A program made the translations under genes and the position numbers. The notes under the pieces were generated by a model that saw only the letters and a list, made by a program, of their open reading frames with translations, had not been told where the DNA came from and ran no database searches. This document shows positions 15,901 to 23,432 of a stretch of 30,579 bases of DNA, piece by piece (within the stretch, counting starts at the first letter, position 1; every line of letters starts with the position of its first letter). This stretch comes from a virus. The stretch spans positions 1-30,579 of IMG/VR virus record IMGVR_UViG_3300036980_000246; one strand, written 5' to 3'.

Positions 15901-16010
15901 ATACCAGCTAGCTCTGTTATACTAACTGCCCCAGCTTGATCTGTCTTCCAAACAGATTGGAATAAACTTAATTTTTTTGTTCCGTATGTTTGAAACGCTA
16001 CTCTATTCAT
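12972..16010 (-). CDS. BspA-like (DUF285 repeat) adhesin / tail-fibre protein, 1012 aa
   Basis: A 1012-residue surface protein. Residues about 1-140 form a Thr/Ser/Gly-rich beta region that looks like a carbohydrate-binding domain. Next comes a PKD-like segment ('WVDWGDGQYSTM' about 160, 'HTYAAPDTYTVRVFG'). Residues about 240-900 are BspA/DUF285 leucine-rich repeats, recurring as 'MFxxATAFNQxIGSWNVSxVT'. The last 75 residues ('GLIRVTTTSAHGFVTGNSVY', 'NGTWTVTVVNTTVIELQGST') are a small beta domain common at phage fibre ends. DUF285 repeats are known from Bacteroidota adhesins, so the phage may use it to contact host or mucosal ligands. No signal peptide is present, as expected for a virion protein. 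It follows a fibre gene with one spacer base. Confidence 0.8.
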   Translation of the reverse strand: MNRVAFQTYGTKKLSLFQSVWKTDQAGAVSITELAGITATGTLTNWALASVGGSLLNGGYTHTAGSTAVLQFGLVPTAGQSYRMQYTATGTGTFVINFGGVSSASLNPGTNIIVTLTPKTAATLSITPSSSFVGTVSLSIKQSSSATNQIQLPISIASGKSIWVDWGDGQYSTMNNSNIVANRIHTYAAPDTYTVRVFGDNFSFGFGNGGFNDRLKLRSISSWGKLKLGAGSFNSCSYVTMSGITDIPDLTGVTDLSSAFYDCIEITTIGRINEWNTSSLINAFQLFRGCYKFNSDISNWNVSNVTTMQQMLYDARVFNQPIGNWERSTPGNVSTMSKVTNMSSMFSDANAFNQPIGNWNLNTAAAAVSIGYMFRRAIAFNQNLSNWNVSKLTDFQNMFESATAFNNGFASGDGIGNQLSWNINNTAASVNMLSMFKGATAFNSNLGTGTTPWDVSKVTTFQSMFQGASNFRNGDDSAPINNWNIGGSVTGTITLESMFASASAFNRDISGWDVSKVNTLSGIFSNAINFENGLNTNINPVTLRAGLDGWNIVVTGNMYGVFLGASKFNRPLSNWNTTSVTWMLSMFQNAVLFNQDISSWNVGNVTNMGSMFQGATQFNRDLSRWNVGKVTIFTGMFSAATAFNNGDNSVTNPITSRTGINGWNIGTTAASVVTNQMFQNTNFNRYIGDWDVSKVTAMGNMFLSNGSFNQDLSKWNVGSVTSMDAMFYNADAFTNGSNTNTNPVTGLTGINGWNINTSPAASVTMGSMFATNNAFNQPIGSWNVSQVTDMSYMFQGVTAFNQNIGSWNVSNVTNMNSMFSSATAFNQNIGSWNVSNVTNMNSMFNSATAFNQNIGSWNVSNVTNFSIFMGGKLPATFSSTNLDAIYNGWGSLPSVKPNTTSPLSTNISFGTAKYTAASSVKRAVLTSAPNNWIIADGLLTVSGTSNNGGLIRVTTTSAHGFVTGNSVYIYGVGGTTNANGTWTVTVVNTTVIELQGSTYNAAWTSGGNIILP
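13435..13659. repeat. Three tandem 75-bp near-identical repeats within the BspA-like gene
   Basis: The word ACATTCCAAGAACC recurs at 13435 (minus its first base context), 13510 and 13585 with an exact 75-base period, matching the 25-residue DUF285 unit. The first two units differ at very few positions, while units elsewhere in the gene have diverged. This points to recent tandem duplication and a site prone to unit gain or loss. Confidence 0.85.
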
Positions 16011-16011
16011 A

Positions 16012-17781
16012 TTATAGATTTCCTGAAGTTATAAATTTATTTGGAGCTAGCACTCTCTTTAATGTAAAACTTAACTTAGGAAACATAGTTAAAGCTGAAT
16101 TGTTATATAGTGTTACACCAGATACTGGAGTCACTGTCAATAGTGTTGAATCCATTGTGACAAATGTACACTCAAACCCATCTGGCAATGACAAAGGAAC
16201 CGTTAGTACTAAAGGAGTGGTTGGCACAGGAGCTGTAAATGTAATTACCTTTCCATTGTCTGCTGATGCTAATAAGTAGTCAGCTGTTTTTTCTAAGACA
16301 TTGTATATTAATGGAATATCTCCTGGTCCATCAACTAAAGATAAACCTCCAACTGTTTTTATGTTTACTCCAGATACAAGTGCGTTTTGTTTATTATTAA
16401 ACGTAGTAAAATTTGCAGCGGTTAGCACACCTCTATTTGTAGCAGAAGCGTTTGGTACGTTCAAGGTAATAATTGGTGTTGATGTTTCATTTATTACAGT
16501 GCTTGATAGGTCAGTTTGACTTACACTGGTAAGCGTTAGGGCAGCTACTTCAGTAACAGTTCCTACTCCTCCACCTCCTCCAGATGTAACTGGGATATTT
16601 AATGTATTGCCTATAAGTGTAGCTTCACCAGTTCCAAGTGTTGTAAGTGATATCTTTCCTTGTGTGATTGCAGTATCAATTGCAATAACATTTGGAGAAG
16701 AAGTAAGTAACCCAAAACCAGGTGTAACCGCTTGAGCTACGTTGTACTGTACAAATGTGATCGGTGTGGTACCAACTGTTATTGTACCTGATGTGTTACA
16801 TATGAAGCCCTTTCCTCCATTTGTATCTCCAGACAGTATAAGCGTATAGTCACCATAACGAATTTCTCCTAATGGGTTGTTATCTGAGTCTGCAGATCTA
16901 ATTAATCTATAAGGCGTCACAGAGTCTCCTACAACATCTACAGTGTAAACACCGTTTTGAAGCGCGCTTGTTTGTTTCCAAACTAAAACTCTATCTAGGT
17001 AAGAAGGAAACTCTCCGTCTACCTGTAACGCACCATTTGTTGTTGCCGTAAGTGTGGCTCCAACTCCTGCTGTTCCGTTACTATAGTTAGCTGTTAGGTT
17101 GCCTGTTGTGGCTGTGTATACAGGAGAATTAAATACAACATTTCCTGATATATTATCTACGTACTGCTTTGTTGCAGCACCTAAAGCAGTTCCTGGATCA
17201 CCACTAAGAACTAACAGTCCTGACATTGTGTCTCCAGATCTATTCACTGGTACATAACCTAAATCTGCTTGCTTAGAATTAAAATTAATCCAGTCTGTAT
17301 TACTTAATAGCCCCCTGTTTGAAGCAGAAGAGCTAGGTATATTAAACCTATGAACTGTTCCTGATGAATCTATGTTGAAGTTAGTTCCTGTAGTTCCTAC
17401 CTCTAAAGATTGTGCGGCTGCACTTAGGTTGTTTATAGAGGTTATTCCGCCTCCACCTCCACCACCTGTTGAAGATATAAATCCTCCAGCTATTGTTATA
17501 TTGTCGCCTGCTAGTATAACAGATCCATCAGCTGCTAGTATTTTAGAACTAGTACCACCTGGTATTTTAAATTTATTAGCAGTTATGTCTGTAATAGTTT
17601 CATTTCCTGCAATTGTAACCTGTTGAAGTGTTGGAGTTATTCCAGCAGCTGCACTAACTAAGTCAACTATACTTTGTATACTAAAATTTTTAGTTGAATT
17701 ATCGTTTTCAACATCTGTTCCAATTAATAAATCATCAACATCTGGTAGTGCTATTTCTTGGTACTGGCTAATTTTTGTCAT
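16012..17781 (-). CDS. Tail fibre protein, 589 aa
   Basis: A 589-residue fibre. The N-terminus 'MTKISQYQEIALPDVDDLLI' then 'GTDVENDNSTKNFSIQSI' matches, residue for residue in its key positions, the start of the 1076-residue fibre upstream, so both probably plug into the same tail site. The shaft shows fibre-type repeats ('NIPSSSASNRGLLSNTDWIN', 'NVPNASATNRGVLTAANFTT', each followed by F-N-KQ), a Gly-only run (about 112-118), and 'GDTMSGLLVLSGDPGTALGA' then 'ATKQYVDN', a hallmark of many phage tail fibres. The C-terminal 100 residues would be the receptor-binding or trimerisation tip. It overlaps the upstream coiled-coil gene by 14 bases. Confidence 0.8.
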   Translation of the reverse strand: MTKISQYQEIALPDVDDLLIGTDVENDNSTKNFSIQSIVDLVSAAAGITPTLQQVTIAGNETITDITANKFKIPGGTSSKILAADGSVILAGDNITIAGGFISSTGGGGGGGITSINNLSAAAQSLEVGTTGTNFNIDSSGTVHRFNIPSSSASNRGLLSNTDWINFNSKQADLGYVPVNRSGDTMSGLLVLSGDPGTALGAATKQYVDNISGNVVFNSPVYTATTGNLTANYSNGTAGVGATLTATTNGALQVDGEFPSYLDRVLVWKQTSALQNGVYTVDVVGDSVTPYRLIRSADSDNNPLGEIRYGDYTLILSGDTNGGKGFICNTSGTITVGTTPITFVQYNVAQAVTPGFGLLTSSPNVIAIDTAITQGKISLTTLGTGEATLIGNTLNIPVTSGGGGGVGTVTEVAALTLTSVSQTDLSSTVINETSTPIITLNVPNASATNRGVLTAANFTTFNNKQNALVSGVNIKTVGGLSLVDGPGDIPLIYNVLEKTADYLLASADNGKVITFTAPVPTTPLVLTVPLSLPDGFECTFVTMDSTLLTVTPVSGVTLYNNSALTMFPKLSFTLKRVLAPNKFITSGNL

Positions 17782-18016
17782 CTGTGATCTCTCCTGTTTG
17801 TAGGTTTATGTTTACGTTTCCGTAAACTTCTAATAATTTTTTTTCTTGTTCCTTAAAGTCAATTGAAACCGTCTCTAGTTTAGAGAATACGTCTTCCTTG
17901 AATACATTAAGTTTTTTTATTTCAATTTCTGCGTCTGCGATCTTTCCTTTTAAAGAATTAAACTCTGAATTAACTCTTCTTAGGTCTTGTAATTCTTGCT
18001 CTGTTATTGTTTTCAT
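17768..18016 (-). CDS. Small coiled-coil phage protein, 82 aa
   Basis: An 82-residue protein, almost entirely a coiled coil ('LQDLRRVNSEFNSLKGKIAD' and on), ending in a short conserved-looking tail 'YGNVNINLQTGEITDDKN'. Similar short coiled coils with a 'hNLQTGEI' end occur beside fibre genes in marine and Bacteroidota phages; function unknown, possibly a fibre chaperone or small tail component. It has a TATCTTTG promoter box upstream (18036-18043), the leader AAATCAAATG, and it overlaps the fibre gene start by 14 bases. Confidence 0.65.
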   Translation of the reverse strand: MKTITEQELQDLRRVNSEFNSLKGKIADAEIEIKKLNVFKEDVFSKLETVSIDFKEQEKKLLEVYGNVNINLQTGEITDDKN

Positions 18017-18035
18017 TTGATTTAAATTTTTTTTA

Positions 18036-18043
18036 CAAAGATA
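18036..18043 (-). promoter_or_regulatory. TAnnTTTG box (TATCTTTG) ahead of the 82-aa gene and second fibre
   Basis: Exact Bacteroidota -7 consensus on the minus strand, ending 19 bases before the ATG at 18016 and overlapping no coding base of that gene. It would give the shorter fibre, the BspA-like protein and the packaging genes their own promoter, separate from the long fibre. Confidence 0.6.
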
Positions 18044-18044
18044 C

Positions 18045-18356
18045 TTATTTATTTATTGACTTTATCACGTGATTATCGTCTATCTTATCTAATACCCAAA
18101 CTAATGCCTTTCCAAGACCAGTTAGCGTTCCTGTCAACTTATTCTTACCTAATACACTTGAAATAGTCTCGTTTATATCTCCAAACCTATGCCCAGTTGC
18201 AAGTGTCTTATTAAACAAGGTCCTAAACTCTCTGTTACCAAACTTGTCTAAGTTAACAGCTGAACTCTTAAAGTATCCAGACTTGTCATTAACAAATAAC
18301 CAGTTGATTATAGTTAGTGGAAGATATAGTACGTATGCTATTATAAACAGTATCAT
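18045..18356 (-). CDS. Small protein with N-terminal membrane segment, 103 aa
   Basis: A 103-residue protein with one clear hydrophobic segment at the N-terminus ('MILFIIAYVLYLPLTIINWL', 1-20) and a soluble basic remainder ('DKFGNREFRTLFNKTLATGH', 'GLGKALVWVLDKIDD'). No lipobox is visible. It overlaps the upstream gene by 4 bases. Its role is unknown; a membrane-facing component of entry or lysis is possible. It ends just upstream of a promoter. Confidence 0.55.
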   Translation of the reverse strand: MILFIIAYVLYLPLTIINWLFVNDKSGYFKSSAVNLDKFGNREFRTLFNKTLATGHRFGDINETISSVLGKNKLTGTLTGLGKALVWVLDKIDDNHVIKSINK

Positions 18357-18778
18357 AATAAGATTGCGTCTGCTTGTATGAATAGATCATCTACCTGTTC
18401 GTCTGTCAGTTGTAGTGCAGACTGCAATAATAAAACCGTTTGACTTGCTCTCTCTACAGTTGTTCCAAATTTCCATATGTATGTTGCAGCAGTCTTAGAA
18501 GGTTCTGGCATAGCGTCTATAGCAGACTCTATCTGTGCCTCTAGTTGCATTAATTTTAATACAGTCCTAATTCTCCATAGTTGTACTTCGTAAGGAACAG
18601 CAGGTTCAGAATACATTACGTATTGTATATACGCAGGTAATTCATCTTCTGAAACCTCAAAAGCGTTTGGGAATTGTGTTAGTATTGAATGATTCTCTAA
18701 GTCACCTATATAAGTATCTGTTATAACAACTGTATAAGTATCTGTTCCTACGGTGTTAATTTGTCTTATGTGTTTCAT
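18353..18778 (-). CDS. Tail-fibre-associated protein, 141 aa
   Basis: A 141-residue soluble protein. Residues 1-50 are beta-rich and the rest is helical, with 'PYEVQLWRIRTVLKLMQLEA' (about 62-81) and a C-terminal 'LQLTDEQVDDLFIQADAI'. The 'hWRIRT-LKLMQLE---' plus 'TDEQVDDLF--A' pattern is common in small proteins encoded directly after tail fibres, where they may be assembly partners. It starts at the base where the 1076-residue fibre stops (1-base overlap) and overlaps the next gene by 4 bases, so the three are translated as a unit. Function is inferred only from position. Confidence 0.6.
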   Translation of the reverse strand: MKHIRQINTVGTDTYTVVITDTYIGDLENHSILTQFPNAFEVSEDELPAYIQYVMYSEPAVPYEVQLWRIRTVLKLMQLEAQIESAIDAMPEPSKTAATYIWKFGTTVERASQTVLLLQSALQLTDEQVDDLFIQADAILL

Positions 18779-21700
18779 TATACAAAGTATTGAATTGTTA
18801 CGTATGCGTATCTATAAGCAGCAGCGGTCCTTGTTATTACTATTTCACTAGCTGTATTTGTTGAGTTTCTCCTTAATGCACAGAAAGCAGCATTACTTGT
18901 CGCTACTACTTTAGATCCTATCATCATGCCGCTTCCATAGTTAATAACTTCATTAGCAGCTATGACAGATGTAGGAAGAGCTGGAGTTGGAGCAGTTGAT
19001 GGTAGTTCTAAAGTTACAGATGTTAAAGTAGCCGCTCCCGCAACACCATAAGATAAGTTAATTATTAACGTTACTAAATTACCAACTTGCGAAAGCGAAT
19101 ATGTATGTTGAGGATTTGTACTTGGAGCAGTACCAGGTGACCAAACAATAGCTCCTGAATAAGTTTGATTTGTTAAATTCTCAAATGGTTGTTCAGTTGG
19201 TGTTGCACTTGCATTTGTATTATTTGCTAATATCGTATAAGCGCCTTGGGTACTTACTACATTATCTAAAAAATAAGCTCCGTTGTATACCTTTACAAAT
19301 GATACTCCTCCTGTTGTACTTAAAGATGATATAGATGTAAGATTTGCATTAATCGGTTGCTTGCCATTTAATTGCCCTTGTATTGCACTTGTAACGCCAC
19401 TAACATATTTTAATTCTACTAATGATGGATAACCATCCGCTGTAGTTAAACTTTTAATACTTTTATTTGAATCAAAAGAGGCTATTGTAGAAGTTACTTC
19501 TGAGTTAATTACTAACCCTAAATCATTCATTTTAACTCTTTCAATTGATGAAGAACCATTACTAGTATAAAATATTAAATCAGTTTTGCCAGAACCTCCA
19601 GTGCCAATACCATTTTGTGTTATCGCTTTTATTTGAGCAGTTGAATAAGCAATACTGTTATCATCTTTTGCAGAAAATTGTAATGTTCCTACAGTATTTC
19701 CAGCTACAATATTAGTATTAGTATTTCTTATATCAAATACTCCGCCAGTTGTAGAACCTACTGTAGCTTGCGGTAGTAATCCATAGGTAGGAGTCCCAAC
19801 AACCCCATCTCCAAGAATAGTTTGACTACTGAATGTTTTACTTCCAGCAAAAGTCTGTAATCCGATTGAAACCAATCCCTTTTGAGTTGCGCTTGCATCT
19901 GGAATTAAATCAACAGCTGCCGAATGTTCCCATAGTGAAGCAGCATCATTCCAGTATAATATCTCATTGTTTAATGCTGGAGTTTTCTCAACATCTGCTA
20001 AATCTTTTAAATAAATATTAGGTATTATTGCAGAAGATATCGAAGCCGTTCCTCTTACTGGGTCATCTCCGCCAAATAGAAATTCATACGAAGCTCCAGA
20101 ACCACCCCCTGTTTTAACACCATAAAATTTTAGAACTACCCTGTCTGTACTTAAGAAAATTCCATTGTTCCATAATGCTATTGAGATATACTCAACATAA
20201 ATTCCGCCATTAGCTGGTACAACAACTGGAGAACTATCTGCTATTTTCGTTTCAACTCCTGATATATCTCTCTTATAGATACTGAAGAAGAAGTCTGCCC
20301 CACTAGATGTAGAACCTCCTGTTCTTCTTATCTTACCAATTACTGAAAAATTAAATACTCCAGGATTACCTAATAAGATACTAGGATCACTAATTACTGC
20401 CCCGCAAAATGTAGGTGATGCCAGAGTACCAGTTATCGTTGGTGTTAGAACATCAACTGCTGTAGTGTTATATCTTGTGTCAGTTATATTTCTAACTAAC
20501 GCAGTATAACCAGCTATAACAGGATCAGGTGACGTGGTAGCATATAAATCTAATGTAGATGGTAAGTCAGCAGAAGTTAAGTATGTGTTATTATCAACAG
20601 ATCCGTCAGCCTTTAAAAACTGAAAGTCAAATCCGCCACTTTTAATTAATTTTGTAGCAGTTAATTCCCCCTGTTGGTTTATGGTTAGTTTATTAACTGC
20701 ATCTTTATTTATTTCAATAGTGTTTCCAGTTGATGACCCACCGCTATTTATTACAAGTCCCTTAGAAGTTGATCCTAAATTTAATGATGCGTTAATTCCT
20801 TCGTTACTAGTGACAAATAATGCAGTTCCGATATTAGATTGCAAAAATCCTCCATACGTATTGCCAATTCCAAATATACCAGAATATCCACCTTCACCAT
20901 ATAGACCAATACCACCACCTAATCCGTCTTCTCCAATACCCCAAACACCTGGAGCACCTTGCCCATAAACACCTGTCCCTTGTATGGCTCCACTGTTGGA
21001 ATTAACATTACCATTAACCCCTTTAATGGCATACGTATCTATATTATCACTTACAAAATCCCAATTTATTAACGTACTTTGGATTCCGTTAAACGGAACA
21101 CTATCTCTATATACTGTAATAATATTATCAGTAGTTGCCCCTAGGTCAGTAACTTGTTGAAGGTTTTGGTCACCAGTATTTGTGCCAGTGATTGCTGCTA
21201 ACTTATTCTTTTCAGTAGTTGTGTAATTATTTAAAGTAGCACCAGCCAAAGTTCCGTCTCCTAATGGAACAGTCGCATCATCGCCTGTGCTGGAATTAAT
21301 AGTAAAGTTAGTAGATGTTTGAGATGTAGATAAGTTTGTATTTCCTCCAATTGATGACAACGCAACAGTTGAACCGTTATCTAATAAAATATTAGTTCCT
21401 GTGCCTCCAATTTTTATAAATGAATTAGCAGTTATAGAATTAGTGGTACTTGATCCAATATCTGTAACCTCTTGAAGATCCTGAGATCCTCCTCCGCTAC
21501 TAATATCTATAAGGGATATCATGTAGTCCTCGTCCTCCTCTATAAATCCGTTTCCTTCTATAAACTCTACGTTTACAACAAAGAAGTTAGGATCTTCTAG
21601 ATACTCTTCTACAGAATTTATCTTGTAACTTCCGAACAGGTTTATATTCTTAGCCTTGTATAACAAAACATTTGTACCAACCAAAAAATCAAAGAACTCT

Positions 21701-22008
21701 ACTATGTAGTTTCCCTTTAGTGTTGTGTTGCTAAGTAAGAATGTGCTTATTGCAGAAAAATTAACCGTAGGCCCTATCTCTGTCTCAAATGACAGTGTTC
21801 CAGTAGGTCTTGTCTCTGGAGGTGTTATTGTGAAGTACTTGTACAGTAGATCCACCCCAGTATTAATTACTTGACTACCATTAAAATAATTTGATAGTTT
21901 TCTTGGGGTAAAGTTCTTGGTCTTGTTATAAGTGTTTACGTCTGTACCTATCCACTTATCATCCGCTGTTACGTACTCATCTATCTGATAGATACTTATT
22001 TTTGTCAT
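18778..22008 (-). CDS. Long tail fibre protein, 1076 aa
   Basis: A 1076-residue beta-rich fibre. Its N-terminus 'MTKISIYQIDEYVTADDKWI' then 'GTDVNTYNKTKNF' is paralogous to the 589-residue fibre at 16,012-17,781, suggesting a shared baseplate-binding module. The shaft contains fibre motifs such as 'TTEKNKLAAITGTNTGDQNL' and 'VSGVTSAIQGQLNGKQPIN', plus a Gly-rich region around 345-385 ('GVYGQGAPGVWGIGEDGLGG'). The C-terminal 120 residues ('TYSGAIVWSPGTAPSTNPQH' to the end) are a beta-sandwich-like tip typical of receptor-binding ends. It overlaps the 44-residue gene upstream (ATGA). Frames on the plus strand inside it are shadows. Confidence 0.8.
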   Translation of the reverse strand: MTKISIYQIDEYVTADDKWIGTDVNTYNKTKNFTPRKLSNYFNGSQVINTGVDLLYKYFTITPPETRPTGTLSFETEIGPTVNFSAISTFLLSNTTLKGNYIVEFFDFLVGTNVLLYKAKNINLFGSYKINSVEEYLEDPNFFVVNVEFIEGNGFIEEDEDYMISLIDISSGGGSQDLQEVTDIGSSTTNSITANSFIKIGGTGTNILLDNGSTVALSSIGGNTNLSTSQTSTNFTINSSTGDDATVPLGDGTLAGATLNNYTTTEKNKLAAITGTNTGDQNLQQVTDLGATTDNIITVYRDSVPFNGIQSTLINWDFVSDNIDTYAIKGVNGNVNSNSGAIQGTGVYGQGAPGVWGIGEDGLGGGIGLYGEGGYSGIFGIGNTYGGFLQSNIGTALFVTSNEGINASLNLGSTSKGLVINSGGSSTGNTIEINKDAVNKLTINQQGELTATKLIKSGGFDFQFLKADGSVDNNTYLTSADLPSTLDLYATTSPDPVIAGYTALVRNITDTRYNTTAVDVLTPTITGTLASPTFCGAVISDPSILLGNPGVFNFSVIGKIRRTGGSTSSGADFFFSIYKRDISGVETKIADSSPVVVPANGGIYVEYISIALWNNGIFLSTDRVVLKFYGVKTGGGSGASYEFLFGGDDPVRGTASISSAIIPNIYLKDLADVEKTPALNNEILYWNDAASLWEHSAAVDLIPDASATQKGLVSIGLQTFAGSKTFSSQTILGDGVVGTPTYGLLPQATVGSTTGGVFDIRNTNTNIVAGNTVGTLQFSAKDDNSIAYSTAQIKAITQNGIGTGGSGKTDLIFYTSNGSSSIERVKMNDLGLVINSEVTSTIASFDSNKSIKSLTTADGYPSLVELKYVSGVTSAIQGQLNGKQPINANLTSISSLSTTGGVSFVKVYNGAYFLDNVVSTQGAYTILANNTNASATPTEQPFENLTNQTYSGAIVWSPGTAPSTNPQHTYSLSQVGNLVTLIINLSYGVAGAATLTSVTLELPSTAPTPALPTSVIAANEVINYGSGMMIGSKVVATSNAAFCALRRNSTNTASEIVITRTAAAYRYAYVTIQYFV

Positions 22009-22139
22009 CTTCCTTGTCCTTTATAGGATTTTTTATAGTTCTTGCTCTGTTTTAAGGACGAAGTCTTTGATTTAGAATGAATGCCTGGTCTATTTACATT
22101 ACTCTTAACAACCTTAACAGATACTGTTTGTTTAGCCAT
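22005..22139 (-). CDS. Very small basic phage protein, 44 aa
   Basis: ATG at 22139 gives 'MAKQTVSVKVVKSNVNRPGI' then 'HSKSKTSSLKQSKNYKKSYK' and ends GQGR. The 'NRPGIHSKSKTS-LK-SKNYKK-YKGQG' pattern recurs in Bacteroidota phages and reads like the C-terminal end of a small ribosomal-like, nucleic-acid-binding protein. It overlaps both the spanin gene (46 bases) and the long fibre (ATGA). The overlaps and basic, low-complexity but non-random sequence support real coding. No function is known to me. Confidence 0.7.
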   Translation of the reverse strand: MAKQTVSVKVVKSNVNRPGIHSKSKTSSLKQSKNYKKSYKGQGR

Positions 22140-22576
22140 ATTACTACTATAAGTGAGATTATTATTATCCAGAAAAAGTTAACAGACTTTCTCTCTACTT
22201 GTTTTTTCTTTAATTTCTCAACAGTTTTCGTAGACTGTTGCTTATCTTCGATCTTAGACGCTATCTTTTTCTCGGTATATATAGACTTATCTTTTGTCTT
22301 TTTGTACGTTAAAACTACGTTCTTGTAAACCTTACCGTCTATAACTATGTCCTTGCATGTGTCTAGTGGAGTTATTACAAGTTCGTCGGTTATAATATCA
22401 TTTTTAGTCTCTACATTAGAGACTATATTTGTCGCAATTTTAGTCGATATTTGCGACACAGAATCCTTCTTAACCTCATCTATCACTACCTTTCTAGCAG
22501 AACAAGATGCTAGTAGTACTGCGCATGTTGATAACAACACGCATATCCAGAAGTATATGTAGCTCCTATCTTTCAT
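22094..22576 (-). CDS. Putative unimolecular spanin (u-spanin), 160 aa
   Basis: A 160-residue protein with the two anchors of a unimolecular spanin. An N-terminal signal ends in a lipobox 'LLAS-C' (C25, within 'CAVLLASCSARK'), which would be lipidated and placed in the outer membrane; a C-terminal membrane helix ('NFFWIIIISLIVVIWL', about 133-148) would sit in the inner membrane. The middle is charged and periplasmic, with a Lys/Glu-rich coiled-coil portion (about 95-128). Such proteins fuse the two membranes in the last step of lysis of diderm hosts. It directly follows, with a 4-base overlap, the DUF5675 enzyme and the small membrane proteins, forming a lysis cassette. Topology, not sequence identity, is the basis. 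Confidence 0.72.
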   Translation of the reverse strand: MKDRSYIYFWICVLLSTCAVLLASCSARKVVIDEVKKDSVSQISTKIATNIVSNVETKNDIITDELVITPLDTCKDIVIDGKVYKNVVLTYKKTKDKSIYTEKKIASKIEDKQQSTKTVEKLKKKQVERKSVNFFWIIIISLIVVIWLNKQYLLRLLRVM

Positions 22577-22959
22577 GATATGGTTATAGTTATGTTCTTT
22601 GCCTTCTGCATCTTTTTAAATAATGAGTCGAATGCCTTCCTTGACTTTGTGATGTAGTCAACTGATCTGTTTTGACCAACAAGTATGCACCCCTCTGTGT
22701 CGTGGTTTGAGTTCCCTGCGTGGATACGCACTCCCTCAAAGTTAGGTACACCTATAAGTAACGGAAGTAGTCTCTTGAACCTATTAGACTGGTTGATTAT
22801 AACCTTGTAAGTACCCTTAGGTATTGCAGTCTCTCCCTTTATCTTAACAAACTCTCTCTCGATGTCTTCTAACGTGTAGCACTCAAACTTTCCGTCGATT
22901 GTTAGCTCTCCTATTGTAGAGTTGTCTGTCCTGTGAAGTCTCTTTACCTCTATTTTCAT
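22573..22959 (-). CDS. DUF5675 family, L,D-transpeptidase-like protein (candidate lysis enzyme), 128 aa
   Basis: A 128-residue single-domain protein of the DUF5675 type. It has 'TDNSTIGELTIDGKFECYTL' at the start, 'AIPKGTYKV' (45-53), and the active-site-like block 'GVRIHAGNSNHDTEGCILVG' (76-95), where H80 and C91 match the His and Cys of the YkuD-type L,D-transpeptidase motif (H...S/T-x-GC). Such domains act on peptidoglycan peptides. Lying between small membrane proteins and a u-spanin, with 4-base overlaps on both sides, it is the best candidate for this phage's wall-degrading lysis enzyme. It lacks a signal peptide, so it would need a holin. Biochemical activity of DUF5675 is not established to my knowledge. 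Confidence 0.75.
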   Translation of the reverse strand: MKIEVKRLHRTDNSTIGELTIDGKFECYTLEDIEREFVKIKGETAIPKGTYKVIINQSNRFKRLLPLLIGVPNFEGVRIHAGNSNHDTEGCILVGQNRSVDYITKSRKAFDSLFKKMQKAKNITITIS

Positions 22960-23249
22960 TTAGATAATATTTTAATTATTGTACCAACCAGTCCTGCCGT
23001 TAACAAACCAGCTACAAACTTTAACTGGCCAATGTAAACCGACTTCTTAGCCATGTCAAGCTCGATAAACTCGAGCTTCTCCTTTAGAGCCTCTATGTCG
23101 TGCTTTATACTATCTATGTCTGATATAACTCCCTTGTTTCCGTTCACCTTAGACCCAACTAACGCAGAAGATATATGCTGTAGGTCCTCCTTAATTAGCC
23201 GAAGGTGTTGTTCCATTCTGTCTAACCTTTCTTTTTCTTGAAATTCCAT
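22956..23249 (-). CDS. Coiled-coil protein with C-terminal membrane helix (XhlA-like holin candidate), 97 aa
   Basis: A 97-residue protein with a charged N-terminal coiled coil (about 5-70) and one hydrophobic C-terminal helix ('LKFVAGLLTAGLVGTIIKIL', 75-94). This layout matches XhlA-type holin-associated proteins. It overlaps the lysis enzyme by 4 bases and begins at the last base of the next small membrane gene's stop, so the two membrane proteins, the enzyme and the spanin form one cassette. The holin function is inferred from topology and location. Confidence 0.62.
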   Translation of the reverse strand: MEFQEKERLDRMEQHLRLIKEDLQHISSALVGSKVNGNKGVISDIDSIKHDIEALKEKLEFIELDMAKKSVYIGQLKFVAGLLTAGLVGTIIKILSK

Positions 23250-23431
23250 CAGCCCTTCAATCCTTTAACTATGTCAGTAAATCCTTGAATGCTTATGTAG
23301 GCTGTTGCTATAACAACCCAGTCCTGAGATGTTAAGTCTCCAGCGAATAGTGCCATGCAAGCTATAAGGAAAACAAGTAGTTTCCTGCTTATGAACTTGT
23401 TCAGTATCGAGTCTATCTGCTCCCTGCTCAT
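23249..23431 (-). CDS. Small two-helix membrane protein (holin candidate), 60 aa
   Basis: ATG at 23431 gives 'MSREQIDSILNKFISRKLLV' and two hydrophobic segments ('KLLVFLIACMALFAG' about 17-31, 'WVVIATAYISIQGFTDIV' about 38-55). A longer frame starts at a TTG (23446) inside the upstream gene; I chose the ATG because it lies directly after the upstream stop with no overlap. Two short helices and the position ahead of the XhlA-like gene fit a class II/III small holin. No sequence family is assigned. Confidence 0.65.
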   Translation of the reverse strand: MSREQIDSILNKFISRKLLVFLIACMALFAGDLTSQDWVVIATAYISIQGFTDIVKGLKG

Positions 23432-23432
23432 C

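Noticed and set aside
12972-16010. Possible diversity-generating retroelement target in the BspA-like gene
   Set aside because: No reverse transcriptase or template repeat is visible in the window; variation by tandem repeat recombination is simpler.
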